This document shows, one piece after another, positions 52,014 through 63,528 of a DNA stretch of 64,000 nt. Position 1 is the stretch's first letter. Each line of letters opens with the position of its first letter. A program made the translations under genes and the position numbers. This DNA is from Stercorarius parasiticus (lineage: Eukaryota > Chordata > Aves > Charadriiformes > Stercorariidae), in assembly GCA_013396915.1 (NCBI GenBank), contig VWZL01005058.1, positions 234,876-298,875 of the forward strand. Direction: 5' to 3'. The notes beneath the pieces are model-generated. The model did no database searches. It had not been told where the DNA came from and saw nothing but the letters and a program-made list of their open reading frames with translations.

Positions 52014-52357
52014 ACCAACGCTTATAAATACTTAAAGGGTGGGTGTCAGGAGGATGAGACCAGGCTCTTTTCAGTGGTGCCCAGTGACAGGACAAGAGGT
52101 AATGGGCACAAACTTAAGCATAGCAAGTTCCATCTCAACATGAGGAGGAACTGCTTTACTTGGAGGGTGGCAGAGCACTGGAACAGGCTGCCCAGAGAGG
52201 TGGTGGAGTCTCCGTCTCTGGAGACATTCAAAACCCTCCTGGACGCGTTCCTGTGCAGCCTGCTCTAGGTGACCCTGCTCTGGCAGGGGGGTTGGACTAG
52301 ATGATCTCCAGAGGTCCCTTCCAACCCTATGATTCTATGATTCTATGGTTCTATGAT
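52014..52357 (+). mobile_element. CR1 LINE 3' end, relatively well preserved
   Basis: Read on the plus strand, this encodes the C-terminal end of the CR1 polyprotein ([53 protein letters not shown]). The stop is followed by the conserved 3' UTR (gttggactagatgatctcc, ggtcccttccaaccctatg) and four ATTCTATGAT-like terminal units ending at about 52357. The reading frame is intact over the retained part, making this the best preserved CR1 in the window. It is a 5'-truncated, dead copy of about 340 bp. Confidence 0.96.
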
Positions 52358-55300
52358 ACTGGAGCCACCTTGAACATTGCAATGGAAGGGGAATTCATGG
52401 CTCAGCAGTGTAAAGGGACTGCGGCACCTTCATGCACCCCAACAGTGCAGGGGTGATGGGGCAGCCTAAGGACCCAACCAAAGTGTCTGCTCAGCCAAAG
52501 GTCCTCCGTGCTGGTGCTCATCTCTTTGCTTCACCCTTCAAGCAAACACCTCAACCACACTCACTCTTGACCAGCAAGTAAACAGATTATAGGCTGGAAA
52601 CCTCCTGAGAGAACATTTGTAGCATTAATTTGAGGTATTAAAGAGGAGTCAGTACATTTGGGTGATAAATTGGAGCAGAAATCAAACAAAAGGCTGCAGG
52701 CAAAAAAAAAAAGGAGGTTGGTTTTGGGGTTTTTTTTTTGGTAAAGCCTGAAATTTAGTGCAAACCCAAAAGAATCAGAGGACATTGCCCAGCTTTGAAC
52801 CCACAAGCCCAAGGAAAATCGTAAATTAGGCAAACCTGCCCTCAATGCTTGCTGGTCCATGCGATGATAATTGGAGCCCCTGCAGGCTGGGCCATGCAGG
52901 TCCCCGTCCACAGGGTACCCAGCTCCTGAAAGGTGCCTCCTGGGCACGGTGCCATGTTGCCCACCTCACATCTCTGCCCTCCTCTCTCTGGGGCAGGACA
53001 CAGCTTTCAAATTCACCCCAGAGCTGTGGAGCCCTTTTTGCCTATTAGAAAAGCTAAATTGGATGCTAACTGCCCTGACTGTCAGCAAAGCACAGCTGAC
53101 GGCAAAAGCCACCAGGGCAGTCTGAAGCATGGCACCTCTCTTTGCAGGCTGCTGCCCCACCTCAGGCTCGACCAGCAGCCCTTCAGGTGCCATGGTGGCA
53201 GCTTTCCTTTCAATTAATAAATCTAAACTGGGAAGAGCCATGGAGAGGCAGGAATTATGCAGGGCGGTCAAAGGGGAGAAGGCAAAAGCTAATGGCCTGA
53301 AACAAGAAAGAAAGACAATCCAAGATTAAAAGATCCTAACAGCAAGGTCCGCCAAAATGCACCCACAGGAACTCTGACACTGGTGATTTGTGCTTTGGGA
53401 GGATCAGAGGGAGGAAGGAGAGGAGGCGATGGCCTACCTGAACACTCTGTGGCTTCAAGTGCAAGAAATAAACAGACTTGCTCCAGGAATACTAATCACT
53501 ACAGAGAGACTTTGAGTTGCTCCAGTGCGTGTGAGGTAGAACCCTCTCCCCGACCTGACCATAAAGCTGTGATAGTATCAGCAGTGCCAAAGTCCAACTC
53601 ACACTTTTCCCTCTCTGGATATTTCTTTACACAGCTGACAAGTCAAAAATTAGAGAAACCATTTTTTTAATCCCAGCAATCTAATAAACTACACCCATGT
53701 TACTAACATCCTTTTTAAAAGGCACTTAGCTAAAAACCTAGCAAATTTGGGGAAAAAAAACCAAAACACCCAACAACAAAAAAACCGCCACCAACAAAAA
53801 AAAAACAACAACCAAATAAAACCCAACAAAGACCCTATTTAACCTGTCAGATCTTTTCCAGCCCAGAACTGGATATAACATAGCACCACATCACACCTGT
53901 TGCTCTGCTGGTTCCCTTTCTTATGAAAAATACGTTCAAAGAAGTCTGCTAGATCTCACTGTGGTAATTGATTCAGCTGATCTTCAGACAGTCCTTTTTA
54001 GCATCTAGGAATATGTGTGAGAAGAGACGTTCAGATACTGCTCAAGGTCTTTATCAAAACCAGAGGGTTTTACCTGTTTGCTGTTTTAACAGGCAACTAA
54101 TTACTCCTCCTCACATCCCCCATTTGGTTCTGGGCTTTCCTTTCTACCTTTCAAGACCTGTGTGGTCCAAACAGGAGTATGGCAATTCAACACGTTGCAT
54201 TTGGATATGCCAGTAGTCTGTGTATGCTAGTCTACGTGTCTTTTATTCTATGTGTATTTTATTATACAAAACGCACAATCACTCCTTAAATTGAGCTATA
54301 ATTTTAGTGCCATTTGCCTTCCACCTCACATCACCACCAGAAGCCTGAAGTCCCATCAGCGTGAGTGTCAGTAAAACCATCGATTTCAGCCTGTGAGCCA
54401 AAACAAATGAGACATGAGTTTTTCCCTAATAAGCCCTGCCCTGGTCAGCAAGTGACCAGAAGAAATCTCCTTAGCTCCATCTGAAAACTCATTGCCCTCT
54501 CCAAGTTAGTCATGGGTTTATTCTATATGTTAAATGATAAAGCGGCCTCTCAGCTCAGCATCACAGGTTTTTGCAGGTCTAATACCTCGGCGATTTTTTC
54601 TTCCTACTAGCTCCCCAATGGAGTTCAGGTCCTCTTTTAAGGCTCAAAAGCTGGAATAAGTTTAATCATAACCTTCTGCTTTTCCTCCCTGTGTAGATGT
54701 GCCCTCCCACAATACCCAGGACCAACAAATCTAGTGACCTCACAAGAAATAACTTGCACAGAGACCAAGGCCTAAGCTCTGGACATGGCAAGAATCTCTA
54801 AAGGAAATTAAAGCACTATTTTCCTCCAGTTTTGGTTTAAACTCTCCTTTCTTCATTCTCTTATACACACAGATTTAAGTAGCAAGGAATACATAAACCT
54901 GCATGCTAGATGGGAGGAATATTTAAGAAGATAATATTGCCATTCTTCATCAAGAAAATATAACAGACATTTACACACAGCTCCTCAAAGGACTCTGTTT
55001 CCAGTTCCTCCAACATGGTAGAGAGGAAGGGTACAACACTAGGTGGAAGGTTGTAAAAGGAGGTGAGCCAGAGGCCGATGCTGTTCGCTCTCTATCAGGA
55101 TACACCTCACCCAGTGGTCTGGTGCAAAGGGGCAACCGCCCAGGCAGAACACGGCAAAGGAAACTCGATGTATAATAATGAAAAAAATTAACCAGAGCAT
55201 TGTGACATTAACCAGTGTGAACAACTCAACAACAGAGAACAGAAAAGAAAGAGTGTGCCCATCAGTATAATACCAGAAAAGCCAGGCAACGAGTTAACCT

Positions 55301-56963
55301 GAAATAGCAATAGTAGAACAGGTTGAAAAATGATTGATCCGCGCACACCAGAAATTATTACTGAAATATAATACAAATAATGCAGTTAAACTTCAGAGGC
55401 CATACCCATTAACTTCCATGGCATTATTCCAGAAATTAATTTGGCTCATGTACTGTAATGCAGGCATTTGCACTGATGTACTGTCTTTGTATTTACTTGA
55501 GGACTGACTCTACTTGTAGTCAGTTGTCAAAAGCGGCAGAATCAGTTGAATGTAAATGTCTCAGCAGGGAACTCCACTATTTTTAACATTTACAGACAGT
55601 TTACCTGATACAAAGGACTCGAGACAGACCCTTAGCACATCAGGGAAAGCAGTGCAACTGAGATCTGTCCTGCTGGGGAAGTCCTCCATCTTAGGGATGG
55701 AGAGCAGATCCCCTTGAAGTTCTCCACCATACAGATCAAGCAAGGTCCTACTCCGTTCTAGTTTGGCACAACTTTGCTAAAGTTGCTGGAGGTTTTCCAA
55801 GACAGCCAAGCTAAAACTCTGATCCATAGAAAACGACTGAGAAACATATCCAAGTACTCATACCCAAAGTTGGAGCTTCATCATTACTTTAAGCTGACCC
55901 AAAAGTAAGCTGCTGACAAAGGGAGAGGTCTTACCTCTTCTGTTAGACCAGCAGCTAGCGCTTCTGTGCTTATGTGGTAAACTAGATAAGGTACTTGCCC
56001 TAAACTAACCAACCAAACTGAAAAACGATTACTTGTCTCCTGGATCAGCCCCTAGATGGAATTTCCTGCGCAGCTGCACAAGCCCTCAGACAGGATGGCA
56101 GTGGGGCAGGACGGCGGGGCCAGAAGCAGCAGCAATGGCAGGAAGGGTAGGAGAGATGCGGGAAGAGTAGGAGAGACAGACAGACGACTGGTTTAGCAGC
56201 AGTCCTCAGTTAGAATAGCCTTAAAGCAATCATGAGAACAAAGCCTTTTATATGAGAGGAGATGACATGTTTTTTCCATGAGCCAAGACTGAGGACCTGC
56301 TCTCAGCTCGGTATGACTCTCTCTCCTTTTCCGTGGGAGATTTAAGGCAAGGCTCTGTTTTAAATGCAGAGCACAGGATGGTTTCTACACAGGGCAACTC
56401 AGGAAGAAGTTCTGCACTGACTTACGATTATCTGTATGACTAAAGCCTCCCTTTCTTTGCCAAGGTAATAAGCCCTACCCCTAATCTTTTCTGCAGCAGA
56501 GTAAATATTAGATGTAATGTAACAGATCCGGTGGCGTTTCTAGCAGAAAGCTGCTGGTGTCATATCATGCAGGATTGTACATACAAATGACACCTTTTGA
56601 AAAACCCACGGATTTGCAAGGTTTAAAAATACCATGTAGCACTAGTGACATCTGCAGGTGCATGTTGGTTGGAACAGCGAGAGGAAAAATGACAAAAATG
56701 AGACCTCTGTGAGAGCTATCATAAGGAAAACCAGCAGATGCACTCACAGCCCCTGCCTTTACAGGCAAAGCCAGGGATGAACAGGCCCTCTCAACTGCTG
56801 TCTTAAGGGGTTAAGTCAGACCCTTCCTCTAAGTCATGCTCTGGAGGAACCTATTTTGTTGGCAATACGGGTGGTGGGGGAAACCTGGCCTCCTGTTTTC
56901 CAAGGCACCTACACAGCAGTGTGGCTGTCCTCCTTCCTAGGAGCAAGAAATAAAAGCATGAAT
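52358..56963. other. Intergenic stretch without recognisable genes
   Basis: No exon, RNA gene or dated repeat was recognised apart from the A/C-rich tract listed separately. A small local duplication occurs near 56140-56175, where a ggaaggGTAGGAGAGA-type unit appears twice, and a poly-T run near 52730. Open frames are short and overlap on both strands, as expected by chance. Confidence 0.5.
53753..53833. repeat. A/C-rich low-complexity tract
   Basis: About 80 bp are composed almost only of A and C on the plus strand, with repeated CAACAA and CCAAA words and several A-runs. It looks like a degenerate simple repeat or an old A-rich tail. It has no coding meaning. Confidence 0.9.
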
Positions 56964-57048
56964 CTTACGTTACTGTTTTCTTTCTCATTTCCTGTACTGT
57001 AAAAATATCTTTTTTTAAGAGTTCTACACAGAAATGGAATATTCCCTG
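56964..57048 (+). repeat. 85-bp inverted repeat, left arm
   Basis: This is the partner of 58240-58324 in opposite orientation, with one mismatch in 85 bp. The segment runs from cttacgttactg to gaatattccctg. The high identity implies a recent event, or gene conversion between the arms, compared with the decayed repeats elsewhere in the window. There is no coding potential. Confidence 0.95.
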
Positions 57049-58239
57049 GGAGATTGTGTCGCTTCCTCGGTCAGACCTAGGTAGGGTGACCAAAAGACAC
57101 CAGCGTGAAGAAGAAAAACACAAACCGTTGCACCATGTCCTACAGAAAATGAGGGAAAGGAAACAGCTGATTTTAAACGTTTCCACAGCTCAAGAGAGAG
57201 AACATCAGTGAATAGTCGCTATTGGTTATATTGAGTCTTGTTGCAACTGATAGGTCTAACGAATGCTCTTCTTTAAAGATAGAGTGATAAGGGAGAGTTC
57301 CTACCAAATAAAATGCATACTCAAGATAAAAACTTTTGGCAGAGTTGTTTAGCAAGGAGAGAAAATGAGTGAGCAAGTATGCACACGAGTGAAGATCAGA
57401 GCATTGCACAAACACTTGAAGGCAAGAAAGTTTGATCCATCTTGAAGTATAGTAGCCAGATTATGGAAAAAAAGGCTGGAGGGGAAAAGCCTTGAGAAGG
57501 CATTACATAGATTTGGTGATATAAGGAAAGAGACAGTCTGCTTTTTTCATTTCCCCTCCATTCAAGAAAGCGGTCCCCTCCGCACGGTAAAAAATTGAGC
57601 TTCACCTTCATCTTCTCTCATTATGTGATGCTGTTCCAGTTTCTCCATACACAAATCCAGCCACTCTACTTTGTAACACTTGACCCTATTTACACTAGGA
57701 AAGCTATTTCTAACTCACTTCTTTAACTCTCCTGTCAAAACATTGTTATTAAACTAAATGCATGCAGGTACAAAAAAAGACCAAAGAGGAATTGGATTTT
57801 TCTGGTCTGGATACATCTGTTGTGTTTCTTTGCTTAAAATGTCTTAATTTCTAATCTTGGTTGATTTTTTTTTTTAAACACTTTATCTTAAATAAAAATT
57901 TGGCATTTTAGATCATGTTTAATCCAGGTTCTCAAAACCCTTACAAAATGTTATGCCAGAACCTCCGCACCATCAAAGGGAATCAGCTATGACTGTTTAT
58001 ATTTGTTAGGAACACAGGTTGTTACATTTTGGCATTTGTGAGATAAGGCAGCACTGTAATTTTAGAAATACCGGGAATGAGACCTGTTCTGAAGTGATGA
58101 TACACAAGAACCCTGTGTTCTACCCCAAAATTACAGCAGCCTAACAGCAGGTAGGCAATGAATGGTAAAGTTTGTATAATGTAAGGGGGGGTATTTATGG
58201 TTGTGTTAGACTGCTAACATGTTAACAACAGGTTTTACT
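57049..58239. other. 1.19-kb spacer between the inverted-repeat arms
   Basis: This segment separates the two 85-bp arms. I see no transposase-like reading frame or other long open frame in it, and no further inverted similarity beyond the arms. It includes AT-rich text and a G7 run near 58188. If transcribed, the arms could pair into an 85-bp duplex with this segment as the loop. Confidence 0.6.
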
Positions 58240-58324
58240 CAGGGAATATTCAATTTCTGTGTAGAACTCTTAAAAAAAGATATTTTTACAGTACAGGAAA
58301 TGAGAAAGAAAACAGTAACGTAAG
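58240..58324 (-). repeat. 85-bp inverted repeat, right arm
   Basis: The reverse complement of this segment matches 56964-57048 at 84 of 85 positions; the single difference is G versus T, at 57036 in the left arm. Both arms have the same T7/A7 run and no indels. Homology stops abruptly on both sides. The outer flanks show no obvious target-site duplication, and the ends do not match a DNA transposon terminus that I recognise. Confidence 0.95.
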
Positions 58325-58599
58325 TGAGAACAGCAATCAGCTCTATGATATGTTTAGTGAAAAGCTGTACCAATATGCCCGAGGAACTGTTGAGGAAGGC
58401 CCACAGAAATATGTGCCATAGCAAATCTATAGGCACTACAACAGTATGGAGGAACACGAACTACCTGATGCAAAATGGGAAACCAGGCACTGCAGGAATA
58501 CGAGAAATGTGGTGAGGCTGCAAGGAAAAAAAACAGCACTGAAGGATGCAATTGAAGGGAAAAACTGATATAATGAAGTATTACGATAGCACTGATAAA

Positions 58600-59030
58600 A
58601 ATAATAAAAGAAACAGGTGGGATCTGGAATTGTTTTGGGGGAAGATGGACAAGAGACCTTTGGCAGATAGAGCTGGGAATCTCCTGGGGAGACCCTGATC
58701 AGACTGGACTTGCTTGGAAATCGCTTATGTGATTTCTTTCTTCCACTTTGGAGGACTTCAGTTCCCCAGGTATGACTGTGGGAGATCACAACACAAACAT
58801 GAGATGACAAGCTGGGTCCAAGGCCAATCTCAGAAGTCCAGTCAAAACCTCCAAATAATGCCAAAGGCAGAACTGAGAGCAGCCTACAGGCACTCATGTA
58901 GCTCGGGCCAAGACCACCCCAGTCTAACAGTGCTCCAGGGCCTAAAGTTGATGTCAGGAATGGGGGTCCAGGTGAGGTTGGTCATGGCAGTTGAGGCCTG
59001 TTGGGTGCCCACAAGGCCCTCACACAAATA
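58600..59030 (+). mobile_element. Possible ancient LINE remnant (endonuclease-side coding region)
   Basis: The stretch around 58745-58790 reads like the GDFN-type segment found in CR1-family endonuclease domains (ggaggacttcag, then ccccagg and ctgtggga). Flanking text is also compatible with a decayed LINE, but stops and frameshifts prevent a continuous translation. This is pattern recognition against remembered CR1 structure, not an alignment. It could also be unique sequence. Confidence 0.28.
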
Positions 59031-62000
59031 GCAATAAGACTCAATTGTTCTTGACTAGGATTTGTTCAGCAAGATGTCCTTCCCTTCATCAGTTCTTTTG
59101 CTTAGAGACCAAAGAAGATTTTTTTATGAACGATTACGCTGTTGTTCAGTAATGAAACTAAAACGCCATGTCTCCAGAAGCCAGACATATTCCTCCAAAA
59201 AAAGTGACACTATCTTTTATTCAACTCCAGTTTTTGCTTTTTAACACAACTGAATTTTGTTTATAAAAGCTTTTTCTTCACACATTTTCATAGCCATTTT
59301 CAAGTAAATTCTGTACTTCAAAGGCAAGTTTTACTTTGGTATTTTGAAACAGTTTTGTTGGGTTTTTTTTAATGTCTAAGAAAGACCGGAAGTTGTCTGG
59401 TCACTCTCACTTACCCAATAATGCATATGTGAAAAAGCCCATGTGGTTCTGTCAGTCCAAGGGAGAAGTGAAATTTGCATCTGACAGCGCTATCACTTTT
59501 CCCTCTAACCAGCACCCTTATTGATGCCTTTCATCAGTGCAGACCCTGTGCCATGGCTTGCAGGACCTGCACTGACCATGAGTTTCAGAGCAGGTGTAGG
59601 GAGAATTTCATGTCATCGACACTTAGGGCAGTAATGCAGCTTACTTGTGCAACTTCTGCGGGGACCCTTGATCCAGAAGAACCTTCTTGGACTAAACCCT
59701 CCCTCTGACGGTTCCCAGTATTTCTGCTGTCTGGCTGAAGGATGAGGAGTACAATATAGAGAGATCCCCTGTCTTTCTCTATTGGAAATAACAACTACAT
59801 CAGAAGAATAAAGAGACTAATCTACCCCCTCACCTAAACCACTCAATTTTTCTTGCCCAACAGCTTCTTTCTTACTCCTCTATCCTACAAACAACAGCTC
59901 ACAAAAAGTGAGGAAGACAAGAGCAACCAGATTCTCAACTCAGTTGCCAGTACAGTTGCAAAGGGTGCCCGAAATAAGCCAGAGGTATTAATGAAATGTC
60001 TACCCATGCCCTTAAACCCAAGTTTTCATCAAGAAGCACTGTCCAGTTAGAGTAATTATTCTGACAACTTCTAACATGTCAAGTAAGCCCGAATGGAGGC
60101 AGCGTTAGATACTCCACTGCCCCTCAGAGGAGCTAGGCTTGTGCTCAGTTATCTTCTATCAACTAACTTCAACTTGCTTTTCCTAGGCCTTGCACAGGGC
60201 ACTGACGCAGACTTCATGAGGCCTCAGGCTGCTTAAAAATAAGTCCCTGTTGATACCAGCATTCAGCCCTTGTTCTGGCCTGTACCAACCAGTTGTGGCA
60301 GAGACCGGGCTGGTATGAGAAGCAAACAAAAGATGGGAGCAAGCAAGAGGAAGAACAACAAAAGTAAAAAAAAAGCATGACATAGATAGAAGAGTATGTG
60401 TCCTTATCTGCCCATGGCAATGGCTTGATTTCATAGATAGCCTTTTGATAAGCTAACCAGAATGAGATTTCTAACTCCATATTGCTAACACTATTAAAAG
60501 TATGTCTTATAAAGCATTAAGGAGCCATTTGCTTTTAAAGCTGACACAAAAGGATTTGTTTGCCCATGTTCAACATTACTGACTTTACAAGTTGCATTTT
60601 AAAAGAATGACAAAAGCTTTGCAGGGTAAAAGACTGGTACACACTGTGCTTAAAGAAAACAGATGGGTGTAGTGGGCACTTGTGTTTTGTGTTCTGACCT
60701 CTTTGGATTTATCTGTTGACTTTCAGCAGTAATTACAAGCCCAACACATTGGCCAAGATCCTATAATGCCCAGTGCTGTTTAGGCATCTAAAAAGATTAC
60801 ACCTAGTCTAAAGAGCAAACAAGAACAGTATTCAGAGAATGCTGGGGAGAAGGTAGAAAAGCCCATATGCTTTTGTAAACATCTCAGTTACACCATAGTC
60901 TTTGTAAATTTACATTCTAGCCTCTGTTAGTCCAAAAAGAAATGTAACAGAAAGAAAAAAAAAATCAAAGGAAATGGTAATGGGCCAGAGTCTGTAGAAG
61001 GAATAAACTTTTCACTTCGACAGCTGGGTGTGACAGTGGAACAAGATCAGTCTGGGATGGATAATCACCTGATCTGTCTGAAGACGATGTCAACAGAAGT
61101 ACATCTTCTTGCTGTATTTGTCATAATGCAGCTTTTTATAAGTGATTAGACAGTCAAACAAGGGCTGTGTCCCTGGCCATCATTCTCCTGACACTGAACT
61201 CGCTTTCGTGTTTCCACCTGCATGTATAAGAATGACCCTTCTTCCTCAGCACTTCACACCTCAATCTTGGGCAAGTTTATTCCCAAAAGGCTGACTGCCC
61301 ATCACTGTTTCCTAGCATTTAAAAAATTCTAAAAATATCAAAACTGGGATTATTCCTTTCAAGTTTGTTTTTTTTTTTAAAGTTACATCGCTACTTTCAC
61401 GCATTCTTTGCATTACGTTATTTTCAGTTGATTTGTTGTATCCCATGGTTAACATCTTCAACAAAGCTCTGTTTAAAAAACAGGTCTTTGAAGTAGTTTC
61501 TATTGACTCTTACGGTTCTCAGCTCATGTTTGAGAGACAGCACTTCCTACATTACTGAATACACGTGTAATTTGTGTAAGTAGATGAGTTTGGATTACCA
61601 TATAGTATAGCAAAACAAATAACTGTGATTAAGTGGTAGTTCAGACCAGAAGGATAACATTCAGATGAGTGTTCAGTAAAATATACTAATATACTGTATG
61701 AATATACACTAAATAAAATTGGAAGATAAAAGGTACATCCACTACCTCTCATGTTTCTTTAGTATTTATTCTTCCATTTATTTGCTAGCCTTATATTTAC
61801 TGACAGTGTGATGAAAAGAAACTATTTGTATTTTAAGGAGTTACACCTGTTTATTTAGTAAGGAATCTAGTACCTGGTAATTCCGGAGTTGTGCAACTAA
61901 ATAACCCTTAACAGTTCGGAGGAGAAGATAACATCCATGCTGTCTCAGCTAAGGCACCACGCACACTATAGGTAGTCATCAAGGTCTGTCATTTTCCTGG

Positions 62001-62090
62001 CTCATGCAGCAAACGAAACACAGCCTTACACCATGTGTAAGAAATTTACCCATTTATCATAACCTCCAACAAAAGGCTTGTAACAGAAAT
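59031..62090. other. Unannotated intergenic stretch
   Basis: Nothing coding or structured was recognised. The stretch is AT-rich with short open frames lacking domains, poly-T/poly-A runs (for example near 61368) and AT-rich text near 61680. A stretch near 60757-60800 has a faintly repeat-like character, but I could not assign it to a family. Confidence 0.5.
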
Positions 62091-62490
62091 AGAATCATAG
62101 AATGGTTTAGGTTGGAAAGGACCCTAAAGATCATCTAGTTCCAACCCCCCTGCCATGGGCAGGGACATCTCCCGCTAGACCAGGTTGCTATAAGTTCCAT
62201 TTGACCTGGCCTTGAACACTTCCAGGGATGGGGCATCCACAGCTTCTCTGGGCAACCTGTTCCAGTGCCTCACCACCCTCACAGGAAAGAATTTCTTCCT
62301 TATATCTAATCTAAATCTACCCTCTTTCAGTTTAAAACCATCATCCCTCGTCCTATAGCTACATGCCCTTGTAAAAAGTCCCTCTCCAGCTTCCTTGTAG
62401 GCCCCCTTCAGATACTGGAAAGCTGCTATAAGGTGTCCCTGGACCCTTCTCTTCTCCAGGCTGAGCAACCCCAACTCTCTCAGCCTCAGA
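62091..62490 (-). mobile_element. CR1 LINE fragment, 5'-truncated 3' end
   Basis: Read on the minus strand, this encodes the C-terminal end of the CR1 reverse-transcriptase protein ([43 protein letters not shown]), then a short 3' UTR ending in the ATTCTAT-type terminus at 62091. Only about 400 bp remain, as is usual for 5'-truncated CR1 insertions. The frame is open through the retained coding part, so the copy is not very old. It lies about 1 kb downstream of the receptor stop, on the same strand as the receptor, so it could fall inside a long 3' UTR. Confidence 0.93.
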
Positions 62491-63528
62491 AATACAGAAG
62501 AGGACAAATGAGATATAATATTCACATTTAGCCTGTTTCTCAATTATTCAAAATGCTTACCCACTGGGACGCTGAACTGAATCGGGATATTCTTAGGTGT
62601 GGAGTACAGTTGGTCCCTGTGCATTACGTCATATTTGGAAGTGGGCAGGACTTGTAAGACCAGCATTTTTCACAGTGGGGGTTAGAGCTTCGCTCGGAGT
62701 TACAAAAGGATCCAGAGGGGGCTACGCAGTGTTAGAGCCACTCAGACTGCTGTACACATTCTCCCCTGGGCCAGCAGCAACATATTTTGTCCCTCAAGGA
62801 CTAAGAACAAATACTACTTTTTTCTATGATCTCTCAAAACTATAGCCATAGAAGGCTTGTTTCTTGAAGACTAGCTCGAGATGCACATAAATGCTTTACA
62901 CGCCTAAATTCTCTACTGCTGCCTCTGAGCAAGTAGGCGGATTAAAGCCCTTCTGCAGAGAACACTTTCACTTCAGTTTTTAAAAGTAGTCCCTGTGTTT
63001 CACTGATGTTGGAACATCCTTAGCAAATGGAAGTAATCCTGCTATGTGCCTGACAACTAAAGTCATAACTTAACTGGATGTTTTATGGTAAGGAACAAAA
63101 TGCTTCTGAATGCAGTACAAACTGTTCAAAAGAAACAGAACAAAGATACTAACTTTAGAATACTATCGACCTTATGGCAAATACCCACCTTTACTGTATT
63201 TTTAACTAATACTACCCACGAACACAAAGACATGCTGCACTGCAATTGAAGATAGTATCTTCAACAACCAGAATGAAGATAATGTGGATAGACTGCTAGG
63301 GGAAGTTGGACAGAGGCAATATCCTTTATCCAGCCAATTGAAATAGCTGGAAAAAAGTACACAAACTTTCGGCATGTGTGTTTGTCTGAAGGAAGACATA
63401 CCTCATGGAAAGCTGGTCTAGGCTTTCTAACTGGGCTAATCTCCTGGAAGAGACTAACTCTAATTTCCAACTGCAGCTACGTACATCCCTCATCCAGCTG
63501 CTCTTGAGCCTTTTTTTTTTTCCCCCTT
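62491..63528 (-). other. 3' UTR / downstream flank of the histamine receptor gene
   Basis: This is the sequence immediately 3' of the receptor stop codon on the minus strand. It presumably starts as 3' UTR, but no AATAAA (TTTATT on the plus strand) was noticed close to the stop, so the transcript end cannot be placed. The next clear TTTATT strings lie near 61.76 and 61.85 kb, beyond the CR1 copy. Short open frames here have no recognisable domains. A polypyrimidine run on the plus strand at about 63509-63526 lies just after the stop. Confidence 0.4.

Noticed and set aside
60757..60810. Repeat-like text (atgcccagtgctgtttaggc)
   Set aside because: It has an interspersed-repeat flavour, but no second copy was found in the window and I could not name a family.
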